Shown here piece by piece: positions 1 to 5,791 of a stretch of 6,069 nucleotides of DNA. Below the pieces are notes generated by a model, which saw only the letters and a list, made by a program, of their open reading frames with translations, was not told the DNA's origin and searched no databases. This stretch comes from Calditrichota bacterium (GTDB taxonomy: Bacteria > Zhuqueibacterota > Zhuqueibacteria > Residuimicrobiales > Krinioviventaceae), in NCBI GenBank assembly GCA_003818595.1, contig RPQV01000227.1:1-6069 (forward strand). The letters run 5' to 3'. A program made the position numbers and the translations under genes. Positions within the stretch are counted from its first letter, which is position 1; every line of letters begins with the position of its first letter.

Positions 1-1154
1 AACGTCAGGCGGGCGAGAAAGTAAAAATTGAGCGTCAGCAGCACGGAAAAAAATATGGAGGAGAGAATGACAAACGGCGCATAAAGACCCCGCATCATGA
101 TCAGCAAAACCACAAAAACGACCAGAAGCGAAAAAAAGCCTCGTTGTACTAAATCGCGAATATCCTGGTGCATCGTTTCGCTTTGATCATATTGAATGAC
201 CATGTTTATTCCGGCGGGGAGTTCTTTTTCAATGGTTGAGATTTTATTTCGCAGGGTTCGAGCGAGCTTGAGGAGATGGGTTCCCGGCGTCTTGTCAATA
301 TCAATCACAATGGTCGGCAAGCCGTTTATCCGCTTCAGCCGCTGCGGAGGAACGTCTGTCACCCTGACGGTTGCAATATCCTGAATGCGGATGGTACGCT
401 GAGGAGTGTTTTCAATTTCCCATCGAGAAATTTCATCGACGGAAGCAGCGGGATTATCAACATGAACAAGGCGACGTAGGTTCCCCTGTTCAATGGCGCC
501 GAAACTTTGATCTTCTTTTTGTTGGAGAACAGCCGAGATGGCGGAAGGATCGAGATGGAGCGCCGAGCATTTTTTTGTATCAATTTCTATGCAGACCGCC
601 TGTTCGCTTCCGCCGCTGATCCTGATAGCGGAAATGCCGTTGATGGTCAACAGCTTTTGACGAATATCAGTATTGGCGCAGCGATTGAGAGCCGAGATCG
701 TCGTGTTGCCGATGAGGTATACGGTCATGATGCTGCCCGAAAGAAATTCCTGCGGCGCATGTCTGATGATCTGCGGCGGCGTCACCCCAAAGGGCAGGGT
801 TTCTCTCAGCGCAGCTAGCTTTTCGCTCAGCGTCAACGCTGAATAATCGATGTTTGTATCTGTCGAGTATTCGACCTTTACCTCAGATAATCCCATTCTT
901 GACGTCGATTCTATGTTTTGAACGCCGGCTGCGGTGCTGCAGACGGCTTCAATCGGGGCGGTCACGAGCATCTCGATTGTTTCCGGTGATGCAGACGGCC
1001 AGGACGCCTCGATCGTCAGTGAGGGAAGGTCAATGTCGGGTGTGAATTCCAACGGCAGATTAATCAAGGAAAAGACGCCGGTGCATAACACGATGAGATA
1101 GGCCATGGACATGGCGACGGGGTGAGTGGCAATATATCCTGGCAGGTTTTTCAC
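1..1154 (-). CDS. RND-family efflux permease, second subunit (RND2), 5' part; cut by left window edge
   Basis: This is the N-terminal 384 residues of a second inner-membrane RND transporter, a proton-driven exporter that works with an MFP and an outer-membrane channel. I translated it by hand: the frame is open from a GTG at 1154-1152 to the left edge without a stop. TM1 lies at about residues 13-31 and is followed by LPLEFTPDIDLPSLTI, the family's LPVE-x-P-D/N-x-x-x-P-x-L signature (residues 33-48). Porter-domain sequence follows, including SGGSEQAVCIEID (about residues 177-189). TM2 starts near G339 and TM3 runs from about 360 to 382, where the window ends, so the TM4 proton-relay residues are not visible. 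The GTG start is chosen because it gives a normal-length N-terminus and overlaps the RND1 TGA by four bases (GTGA), which suggests translational coupling. A weak AAGAG-type ribosome site lies 11-12 bases upstream. It is clearly divergent from RND1, so it is not a simple duplicate. No lesion is seen in this part. Confidence 0.93.
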   Translation of the reverse strand, partial: MKNLPGYIATHPVAMSMAYLIVLCTGVFSLINLPLEFTPDIDLPSLTIEASWPSASPETIEMLVTAPIEAVCSTAAGVQNIESTSRMGLSEVKVEYSTDTNIDYSALTLSEKLAALRETLPFGVTPPQIIRHAPQEFLSGSIMTVYLIGNTTISALNRCANTDIRQKLLTINGISAIRISGGSEQAVCIEIDTKKCSALHLDPSAISAVLQQKEDQSFGAIEQGNLRRLVHVDNPAASVDEISRWEIENTPQRTIRIQDIATVRVTDVPPQRLKRINGLPTIVIDIDKTPGTHLLKLARTLRNKISTIEKELPAGINMVIQYDQSETMHQDIRDLVQRGFFSLLVVFVVLLIMMRGLYAPFVILSSIFFSVLLTLNFYFLARLT

Positions 1155-1171
1155 GGGGATTTTTTCTCTTC
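1151..1171 (-). promoter_or_regulatory. RND1/RND2 stop-start overlap (GTGA) with weak ribosome site
   Basis: On the minus strand the RND1 frame ends in TGA (1153-1151) and RND2 starts at GTG (1154-1152), sharing bases as GTGA. A purine-rich GAAGAG stretch (1171-1166) sits 11 bases before the GTG and is a weak Shine-Dalgarno candidate. Overlaps of this kind usually mean that translation of the second gene depends on ribosomes finishing the first. If the RND1 frame really stops early at 1361, that coupling would be weakened. Confidence 0.6.
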
Positions 1172-1360
1172 AAAAAGACAATAGATGACCGGAATGATGA
1201 TCAAAGTCAGCAGGGTGGAGGTACACAATCCGCCAATGAGGACCACTGCAAGGGGTTTTCCCAATATTGCGCCGGTTCCGGATGAAAAGGCCAGGGGCAG
1301 CAGCCCGAAAATGGTGGTGATGCTGGTCATGATAATCGGCCTGATGCGCATTCTACCGGC
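1151..1360 (-). pseudogene. Detached C-terminal end of RND1 (TM11-TM12) beyond an in-frame TAA
   Basis: Directly after the TAA at 1363-1361 the RND1 frame stays open for 69 codons to a TGA at 1153-1151. It reads AGRMRIRPIIMTSITTIFGL and onward, which is the conserved TM11 entry of RND pumps (AcrB equivalent RLRPILMTS). TM12 and a short charged tail, EEKKSP, follow. With the interrupting codon counted, these are residues 984-1052. T995 in the MTS motif aligns with AcrB Thr978 of the proton relay. A new start at ATG 1351 is possible in principle, but two helices alone would not make a transporter, so I treat this as the severed end of RND1. It shares frame and spacing with the upstream part, so a single base change explains the break. 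Confidence 0.88.
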
Positions 1361-1363
1361 TTA
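1361..1363 (-). other. In-frame TAA interrupting RND1 (codon 983)
   Basis: The minus strand reads ATT TTA TAA GCC GGT AGA. RND permeases usually have a Glu here, in an A-I-x-E-A-G-R context, so GAA to TAA (G to T at the first base) is the simplest explanation. The frame is unbroken on both sides. Confidence 0.9.
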
Positions 1364-4309
1364 TAAAATGGCGCTGTGCAGCTCCATGCCTTGGTCGCGC
1401 AACTGATTGATGCAGCTTACTTTCAGGATGGCGTCGTTCACGGCAATTCCGGTGAGCACAATGATGCCGATGAAGGACAAGGCGTTGAGCCGCAAACCGC
1501 TGAGCAATAAAATCCAGATCACTCCGATAAGCGCCAGGGGGATGGAGAGGATGATGATGAAAGGATGGAATAATGATTCAAATTGGGCGGCCAGAATCAT
1601 ATAGACCAACGCGACGGCCAATATTAATGCGGTCAACAGATTGCCGAATGATTTTTTCATCTCCTCATTCACGCCTCCGATGTGCACCGAATATCCGGGA
1701 GGCATGACGATTTGCGAACATTTTGCCTCAAGTTCGGCGACGGCCTTTTTGAAGGAACGATTCTTCATCGTCGCGTAGAGGGCAAGTTGTCGCACCTGAT
1801 TATCCCGGCGAATCTGCATGGGTGAGCGATCGATTTTGTATTGGATCACTGTGCGCAAAGGTATGACGACGTTTCCTCGGCGCAGCGTTTCATTTAAAAG
1901 GCGCTGGATGCCTGCATCATTTGTCGGGGCTGATCGAACCATCACATCTATTTTGCGATTGAATTCGTTGTATTGCGTCGCCAATATGCCATCCAAGTGG
2001 TGATGGATTTCATCGAGTATTTCTTTGGGGTGCAGGCCGTAGCGTCCCGCTTTTTCGCGATCGATGGTCAGGCGGAATTCGGGTGTGCCTTGAGTGTTTG
2101 GCGTCCAAAATTCTCTGATCGTTGGGATGTTGAAGGTTTTTATTTTTTGGGCAATCTCCTGCAAGACGGTCAAGTCTTCACCGCTGATCCTGATGCTCAG
2201 GTCAGCCGGAGTCAGGGTAAAGAGTTGCTGAATGATATTCTCCGCCGCTTTGTGAATGATTTCGCATTCGACCGGCTTTAGCCAATGCGACATGATTTCG
2301 TCATAGACCTTGTCAGTCGAGTGTTCGGGATCAATTTTGATTCTCAATCGGCATGATTCCATATTTTGGTTCTCCGCGGCCAAGTCATTGCCGAATCGTG
2401 CAATGCCGATCTGAGAAAAAACCGAAACGACATGGGGTGTCTGCAAAACTATTGTTTCCAAATCAGCCGTAACCTGGGTCACCCGTTCCAACGTGCTGCC
2501 TTTGGGCAGATTTATTTCAATCATCAATTCATCACTGGAGATGGGAGGCATCAGTTCTCGTGGGATCAATGATGATGCCAGTAGAGAAATGAATAGAGCC
2601 AAGCCCGCCGCCAGCACAGTTCTTTTAGGTTGGAGTAACGCCGAATTGAGAAGCTTTTCATAATCCTGAAACAGACGTTGAGCAATCCGATCCAATGATT
2701 TTCGGATGTTCCGGACGAGGCGACTGCAGATTTTCAGCCTAGTTGACATCAATGGGTAGCGGTGATAGAAATAATCGCTGTTCAATCGACGCCTGGAGAC
2801 CTTTCGCAGCCGGGGATTGTTCATCATGACGTGTGAATTTTTATGATGTAGAAAATGCGCGGCGAGAACCGGCAACAAGGTTACGGCGACAGGCAGCGAG
2901 GAGAGCAGGGTGATTCCCACAGCAAATGCCTGATCGCGAAAGAGTCGGCCCGCAACTCCTTTTATGTAGATGACAGGGAAAAAAACAGCTATGGTTGTCA
3001 ATGTCGACGCCAGCAGCGGCAAAACCACTTCGTCGGTACCCAATATCGAGGCAGAGACAGCGTCCTCACCATTTTCGTGATGACGAAAAATATTTTCCAG
3101 CACAATGATCGAGTTATCCACCAGCAGCCCAATTCCCAATGCCAATCCGCCGAGAGACATGATGTTCAGCTGAATGTGAAATTGATAAAAAAAGGGAAAG
3201 GAGGCTAATATAGATGTGGGAATGGATATGCCGATGAGCAGGGGAGACAAGGCGTCGCGAAGGAAAAGATACAACACCAAAACGGCCAAGAGTGCTCCCC
3301 AGATGATGGACTGGAATACATTGTTCAGCGATGCAGAAATAAAATCCGCCTGGTTATAAATTTCGGAGATTTGAAGAAAGGGATATTCCAGCGCCAACTC
3401 CTGCAGCACTTTATGTATAGTCTTTGCGACAGCGACCGTATTGCCCCGTGGTTCTTTTTGCACCAGGAGGCCGACAGCTTCTTGCCGATTCAGCCGGTTG
3501 ATGCCCATTCGATCTTTATCGGTGAAATGAATTTGCGCGATCTGTTTCAGCGTGATCCTTGCGCCATTGCTCTGGTGGGCGACCACGACCGATTGAATAT
3601 CTTCAATTGTCTGAAATTCACCCATCAGGCGCAAGGAGTAGCGAAATAATCCTGTGCGGATGGCGCCTCCCGGCAGGCTGTAATTCGAGGCGGCGACCGC
3701 TTCACTGACTTGATCCAGGCGAAGGCCGAAGGCGTCCAATAATTCCGGTCGGATCAGTATCTCGATTTCCTTTTCCTGGCCGCCGGTCACCGAGACCATG
3801 GCGACGCCCTCCAGCTGTTCCAATCGTTTTTTTATCACCCATTCAGACAGGTCTCGGGTCGACTGCATGTCGAGCCCGCTGACGGCTAAAATCATCATCG
3901 GTGCCGTGGAGGGGTCCAGCTCGATAATAGTCGGTCGTCCGCAATTCTGCGGCAAAAACCAGCGCAGCTGATCAAGCTTTTCGCGCAGTTCGAGAAGAGC
4001 AAAATTCATCTCGGTATTCCAGGAAAAATGGAGAGTCACCAGCGATAATCCCTCGCTGGAGAGAGATGACATGTGTTCAACAGCAGCAATTCCGGCGACG
4101 GCTTCTTCAATGGGGCGAGTGATCAATGACTCGATTTCTTCCGGCGCCGCGTTCGGCAGCATTGTTCTGACGGCAAGCGCCGGATAGCTCAGCTCCGGCA
4201 GCAGATTGACTGCCAGCCGGGTGAGCGACAAGATGCCGATCAGAGCCATCGAACCCCAGACCATCAGCGTCGAAATCGGCCGATTGAGACAGAGTCTGCT
4301 GAGAGTCAT
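1361..4309 (-). CDS. RND-family efflux permease, first subunit (RND1), truncated at residue 982
   Basis: This is a large inner-membrane proton-driven exporter of the AcrB/MdtB-like RND superfamily. Visible parts, in order: TM1 (about residues 12-30); the LPELSYPALAV signature (37-47); porter subdomains (about 48-330); TM2-TM6 (about 335-487), with the TM4 motif GLLVDNSIIVLEN at 394-406; a long basic linker (488-555); TM7 (about 565-583); the second porter half, with IRRDNQVRQLA at 833-843; and TM8-TM10 (about 890-965). D398 matches AcrB Asp407. N399 stands where AcrB has Asp408, and N958 aligns with AcrB Lys940, with K963 nearby, so the relay is of the non-AcrB type. The open frame stops at TAA 1363-1361. 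The remaining 69 codons (TM11-TM12) follow in the same frame, giving 1052 codons, a normal family length. ATG 4309 is chosen because it gives a canonical N-terminus and no other start codon is seen before the upstream in-frame stop. As written, the product should be non-functional. Confidence 0.93.
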   Translation of the reverse strand: MTLSRLCLNRPISTLMVWGSMALIGILSLTRLAVNLLPELSYPALAVRTMLPNAAPEEIESLITRPIEEAVAGIAAVEHMSSLSSEGLSLVTLHFSWNTEMNFALLELREKLDQLRWFLPQNCGRPTIIELDPSTAPMMILAVSGLDMQSTRDLSEWVIKKRLEQLEGVAMVSVTGGQEKEIEILIRPELLDAFGLRLDQVSEAVAASNYSLPGGAIRTGLFRYSLRLMGEFQTIEDIQSVVVAHQSNGARITLKQIAQIHFTDKDRMGINRLNRQEAVGLLVQKEPRGNTVAVAKTIHKVLQELALEYPFLQISEIYNQADFISASLNNVFQSIIWGALLAVLVLYLFLRDALSPLLIGISIPTSILASFPFFYQFHIQLNIMSLGGLALGIGLLVDNSIIVLENIFRHHENGEDAVSASILGTDEVVLPLLASTLTTIAVFFPVIYIKGVAGRLFRDQAFAVGITLLSSLPVAVTLLPVLAAHFLHHKNSHVMMNNPRLRKVSRRRLNSDYFYHRYPLMSTRLKICSRLVRNIRKSLDRIAQRLFQDYEKLLNSALLQPKRTVLAAGLALFISLLASSLIPRELMPPISSDELMIEINLPKGSTLERVTQVTADLETIVLQTPHVVSVFSQIGIARFGNDLAAENQNMESCRLRIKIDPEHSTDKVYDEIMSHWLKPVECEIIHKAAENIIQQLFTLTPADLSIRISGEDLTVLQEIAQKIKTFNIPTIREFWTPNTQGTPEFRLTIDREKAGRYGLHPKEILDEIHHHLDGILATQYNEFNRKIDVMVRSAPTNDAGIQRLLNETLRRGNVVIPLRTVIQYKIDRSPMQIRRDNQVRQLALYATMKNRSFKKAVAELEAKCSQIVMPPGYSVHIGGVNEEMKKSFGNLLTALILAVALVYMILAAQFESLFHPFIIILSIPLALIGVIWILLLSGLRLNALSFIGIIVLTGIAVNDAILKVSCINQLRDQGMELHSAIL

Positions 4310-4400
4310 GATGTTCTCGCGAAAGTCGGATGAACAAAGGATATCCGTTCGATCAGCCGGATATGAAATGAGGATTCAATTCGTCTGTTTTCGCGGGTGA
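4310..4400. other. 91-base gap between MFP and RND1
   Basis: This is the only sizeable non-coding stretch in the window. It lies between the MFP TGA (4403-4401) and the RND1 ATG (4309). I see no convincing sigma-70 promoter and no strong Shine-Dalgarno before the RND1 ATG; the bases just upstream are GCGAGAACATC. The gap contains one 7-bp inverted repeat, listed separately. There is no U-rich run after that repeat, so it is not a standard intrinsic terminator. Confidence 0.7.
4341..4364. repeat. Inverted repeat ATATCCG-N10-CGGATAT in the MFP-RND1 gap
   Basis: Two perfect 7-base arms (4341-4347 and 4358-4364) are separated by 10 bases. In RNA this would form a modest hairpin about 32 bases before the RND1 start; in DNA it resembles an operator for a dimeric regulator. 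There is no evidence to choose between the two, and it could be chance. Confidence 0.45.
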
Positions 4401-5117
4401 TCATTGCTTTGACACCTCTTCATTTGAATTCTGCACAATAACAATCGGCGAATCATTGACGAGCGTCAAATGTCCGCTGACAATGACTGAATCACCTTCC
4501 TGTAGATTTTGCGACGAACGAGTGATTTCGGTGCAGGTCTCATTTTTAAATCCGGTGTCCACATAGCACCATTTTGCCGCTCCTCCTCTGACGACGAACA
4601 GCAATTGACGCTGGTCGCGTTCAATGATTGCGGCATTGGGAACCATTAAGACATGCGGATGAATTTTCTGTTCGATCGCAGCGACAGCAAACATTCCGGC
4701 TTTAATCTCGCCGTTCTGATTGTCCACCCGTACAGATATCCGGCAGGTTTTGCTTTGCTCATCGATAGCCGGATTGATGGAGAAGACTTGACCCTCATAT
4801 ATCCGACCGGGAATCGCCGCGAATTCGAGTTCGGCACGTCTGTCGCATTCCAAACTGTTGATTTCGGTTTCAATGATGCCCAAAACGACGTTCACCTTTG
4901 ACAGATCGAATAATTGACAACATTCCTGACCCGCACTGACGATATCCCCCTCGCTGATGATCAGATTTCCGATGACGCCGCCAAAGGGCGCCATGATTGA
5001 ACAGGCATCGTATTCTTGGCGGGCTCGCTGCAGGCGGCAATAGGCCTGATCAAGTCCGCTCTGCAACGCCAAGAGCGGCTCTTTGTTGGGATCGGCAAAA
5101 AATTCCGCAGCATTCAG
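4401..5117 (-). CDS. Membrane fusion protein (RND adaptor), C-terminal part after in-frame TAG
   Basis: This is the same frame as the N-terminal part at 5118-5642, continuing for 238 residues to a TGA at 4403-4401. It holds the returning arm of the coiled-coil hairpin (about residues 192-213 of the full frame), then the second lipoyl half-motif with APFGGVIGN at 218-226 and SEGDIVSAGQ just after. The beta-barrel domain and the membrane-proximal domain follow, the latter including KAGMFAVAAIEQ and MVPNAAIIERD. These are standard for periplasmic adaptors of RND pumps (MdtA/AcrA/MexA type), which bridge the permease to the outer-membrane channel. As a separate gene it could only begin at a TTG (5072-5070), with a weak AAAGAG about 7 bases before it; that would leave out half of the lipoyl domain, so independent function is unlikely. 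It is better read as the severed end of one 413-codon gene. Confidence 0.88.
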   Translation of the reverse strand: MNAAEFFADPNKEPLLALQSGLDQAYCRLQRARQEYDACSIMAPFGGVIGNLIISEGDIVSAGQECCQLFDLSKVNVVLGIIETEINSLECDRRAELEFAAIPGRIYEGQVFSINPAIDEQSKTCRISVRVDNQNGEIKAGMFAVAAIEQKIHPHVLMVPNAAIIERDQRQLLFVVRGGAAKWCYVDTGFKNETCTEITRSSQNLQEGDSVIVSGHLTLVNDSPIVIVQNSNEEVSKQ

Positions 5118-5120
5118 CTA
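5118..5120 (-). other. In-frame TAG interrupting the MFP (codon 175)
   Basis: The minus strand reads GCG CAA GCT TAG CTG AAT GCT. The codon lies in the coiled-coil hairpin, where Glu, Lys or Gln would all fit, so GAG, AAG or CAG to TAG by one base change is plausible. Both sides stay in one frame, and together they give a normal-length adaptor. Confidence 0.88.
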
Positions 5121-5642
5121 AGCTTGCGCTCTGAGCATTTCAATTTCGGAAATCCGATCAGCGGCAAATTCCTCTACTGTCTTTTGGTATTTTAATTTTG
5201 CTTCTTCAAGATCTAAAAACGCGAAATCACTGGAAAGAAAATTGAGCTTTAGTGAATTTCGAAATTCCCCCTGTTTTTTACCATATTCGATGCAGCTGCG
5301 AAGGTACTCTGCGTGTGCCTCCTTCAGGTTCAGTTCCAGGTCCTGTTTGTCCAATTCGATGAGAATTTGTCCCGGCGTCACTGTCTGACCTTCGATAATG
5401 GGGAGGTGTTTGATGTAACCCTGTACCTGCGGGCGGATGACCAGGCAGCGTTGGGCCTGCGCCACGCCTGTGGTGCTGATGTGTTCGATCAGGGTTGATC
5501 TGATTGCCTTGGCTGTTTCAACGCGGACAGGAGAAACTGGGGAGGCCTCATGCAATGGAAATGTTTTCATCTCTTCCTGTTGAGGAGAGCAACAGCAAAG
5601 ACGCAAACCGAGGAGCAATAGGTGGAAGGCTGTTTTATTCAT
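5118..5642 (-). CDS. Membrane fusion protein (RND adaptor), N-terminal part, truncated at residue 174
   Basis: This is the periplasmic adaptor of the pump. It begins with a short hydrophobic leader (residues 5-15) and a run of three cysteines (16-18) followed by SPQQEE. This looks like a lipoprotein signal, although LRLC/LCCC is not a canonical lipobox (Ala or Gly before the Cys is usual). The first lipoyl half-motif is RPQVQGYIKH at 70-79 with EGQTVTPGQILIELD at 84-98. A helical hairpin follows from about 100, rich in Glu, Lys and Leu. The frame stops at TAG (5120-5118) in the returning helix; the missing half follows at once in the same frame. Start ATG 5642 is chosen because it gives the leader and sits 10 bases after the upstream gene's TAA. 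There is no clear Shine-Dalgarno (upstream GGCAAAATA), so translation may depend on the gene before it. No outer-membrane channel gene is seen nearby. Confidence 0.9.
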   Translation of the reverse strand: MNKTAFHLLLLGLRLCCCSPQQEEMKTFPLHEASPVSPVRVETAKAIRSTLIEHISTTGVAQAQRCLVIRPQVQGYIKHLPIIEGQTVTPGQILIELDKQDLELNLKEAHAEYLRSCIEYGKKQGEFRNSLKLNFLSSDFAFLDLEEAKLKYQKTVEEFAADRISEIEMLRAQA

Positions 5643-5662
5643 TATTTTGCCGTTAAGTTAGG

Positions 5663-5688
5663 CTGCTCAGGTCGTGCTGTCTGAGCAG
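5663..5688. repeat. Inverted repeat CTGCTCAG-N10-CTGAGCAG before the MFP start
   Basis: Perfect 8-base arms (5663-5670 and 5681-5688) flank a 10-base spacer, 20 bases upstream of the MFP ATG and inside the last codons of the preceding gene. It could be a hairpin in the mRNA or an operator-like palindrome. There is no U-tract after it on the minus strand (CCTAACTTAACGG), so a standard terminator is unlikely. Confidence 0.5.
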
Positions 5689-5775
5689 GGCATCAACGTT
5701 ATTGAATGATGCCGGGATCATACTTTTCTCGGGGCAAATCAGCAGATAATGAGTTACATTCCTGTCTTCAGGATG

Positions 5776-5791
5776 CCGGGACATGCCCCGG
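5776..5791. repeat. GC-rich near-palindrome at the frameshift site
   Basis: The plus strand reads CCGGGACATGCCCCGG: five-base arms CCGGG/CCCGG around a six-base centre. It contains the four-base homopolymer (5786-5789) whose length decides the reading frame of the unrecognised gene. Such a hairpin with a homopolymer is a likely place for a slippage mutation or a base-calling error. Confidence 0.55.

Noticed and set aside
196..1045. Several plus-strand open frames of 60-100 codons (196-384, 276-479, 371-619, 507-818, 854-1045)
   Set aside because: They lie opposite the RND2 frame, which is open throughout and matches RND permeases; their translations look like antisense shadows rich in Arg and show no domain.
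1973..3649. Plus-strand open frames of 68-117 codons opposite RND1 (for example 2855-3208 and 3371-3649)
   Set aside because: They are antisense to a clear RND coding frame and have low-complexity, hydrophilic translations without any recognisable motif.
4107..4337. A 76-codon minus-strand frame overlapping the RND1 start
   Set aside because: It is out of frame with RND1 over its conserved N-terminus; the RND1 frame explains the sequence fully.
5118..5120. Pyrrolysine or selenocysteine insertion to explain the internal stops
   Set aside because: Selenocysteine uses TGA, not TAG or TAA. Pyrrolysine could explain only the TAG, and an adaptor hairpin has no need for it; the TAA in RND1 would stay unexplained.
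5663..5688. Intrinsic terminator between the unrecognised gene and the MFP
   Set aside because: The hairpin is not followed by a T-rich run on the minus strand, and it lies before the probable stop codon of the upstream gene.
5708..5781. Ten-base direct repeat GATGCCGGGA at 5708-5717 and 5772-5781
   Set aside because: It is short, occurs only twice, and has no associated element; probably chance.
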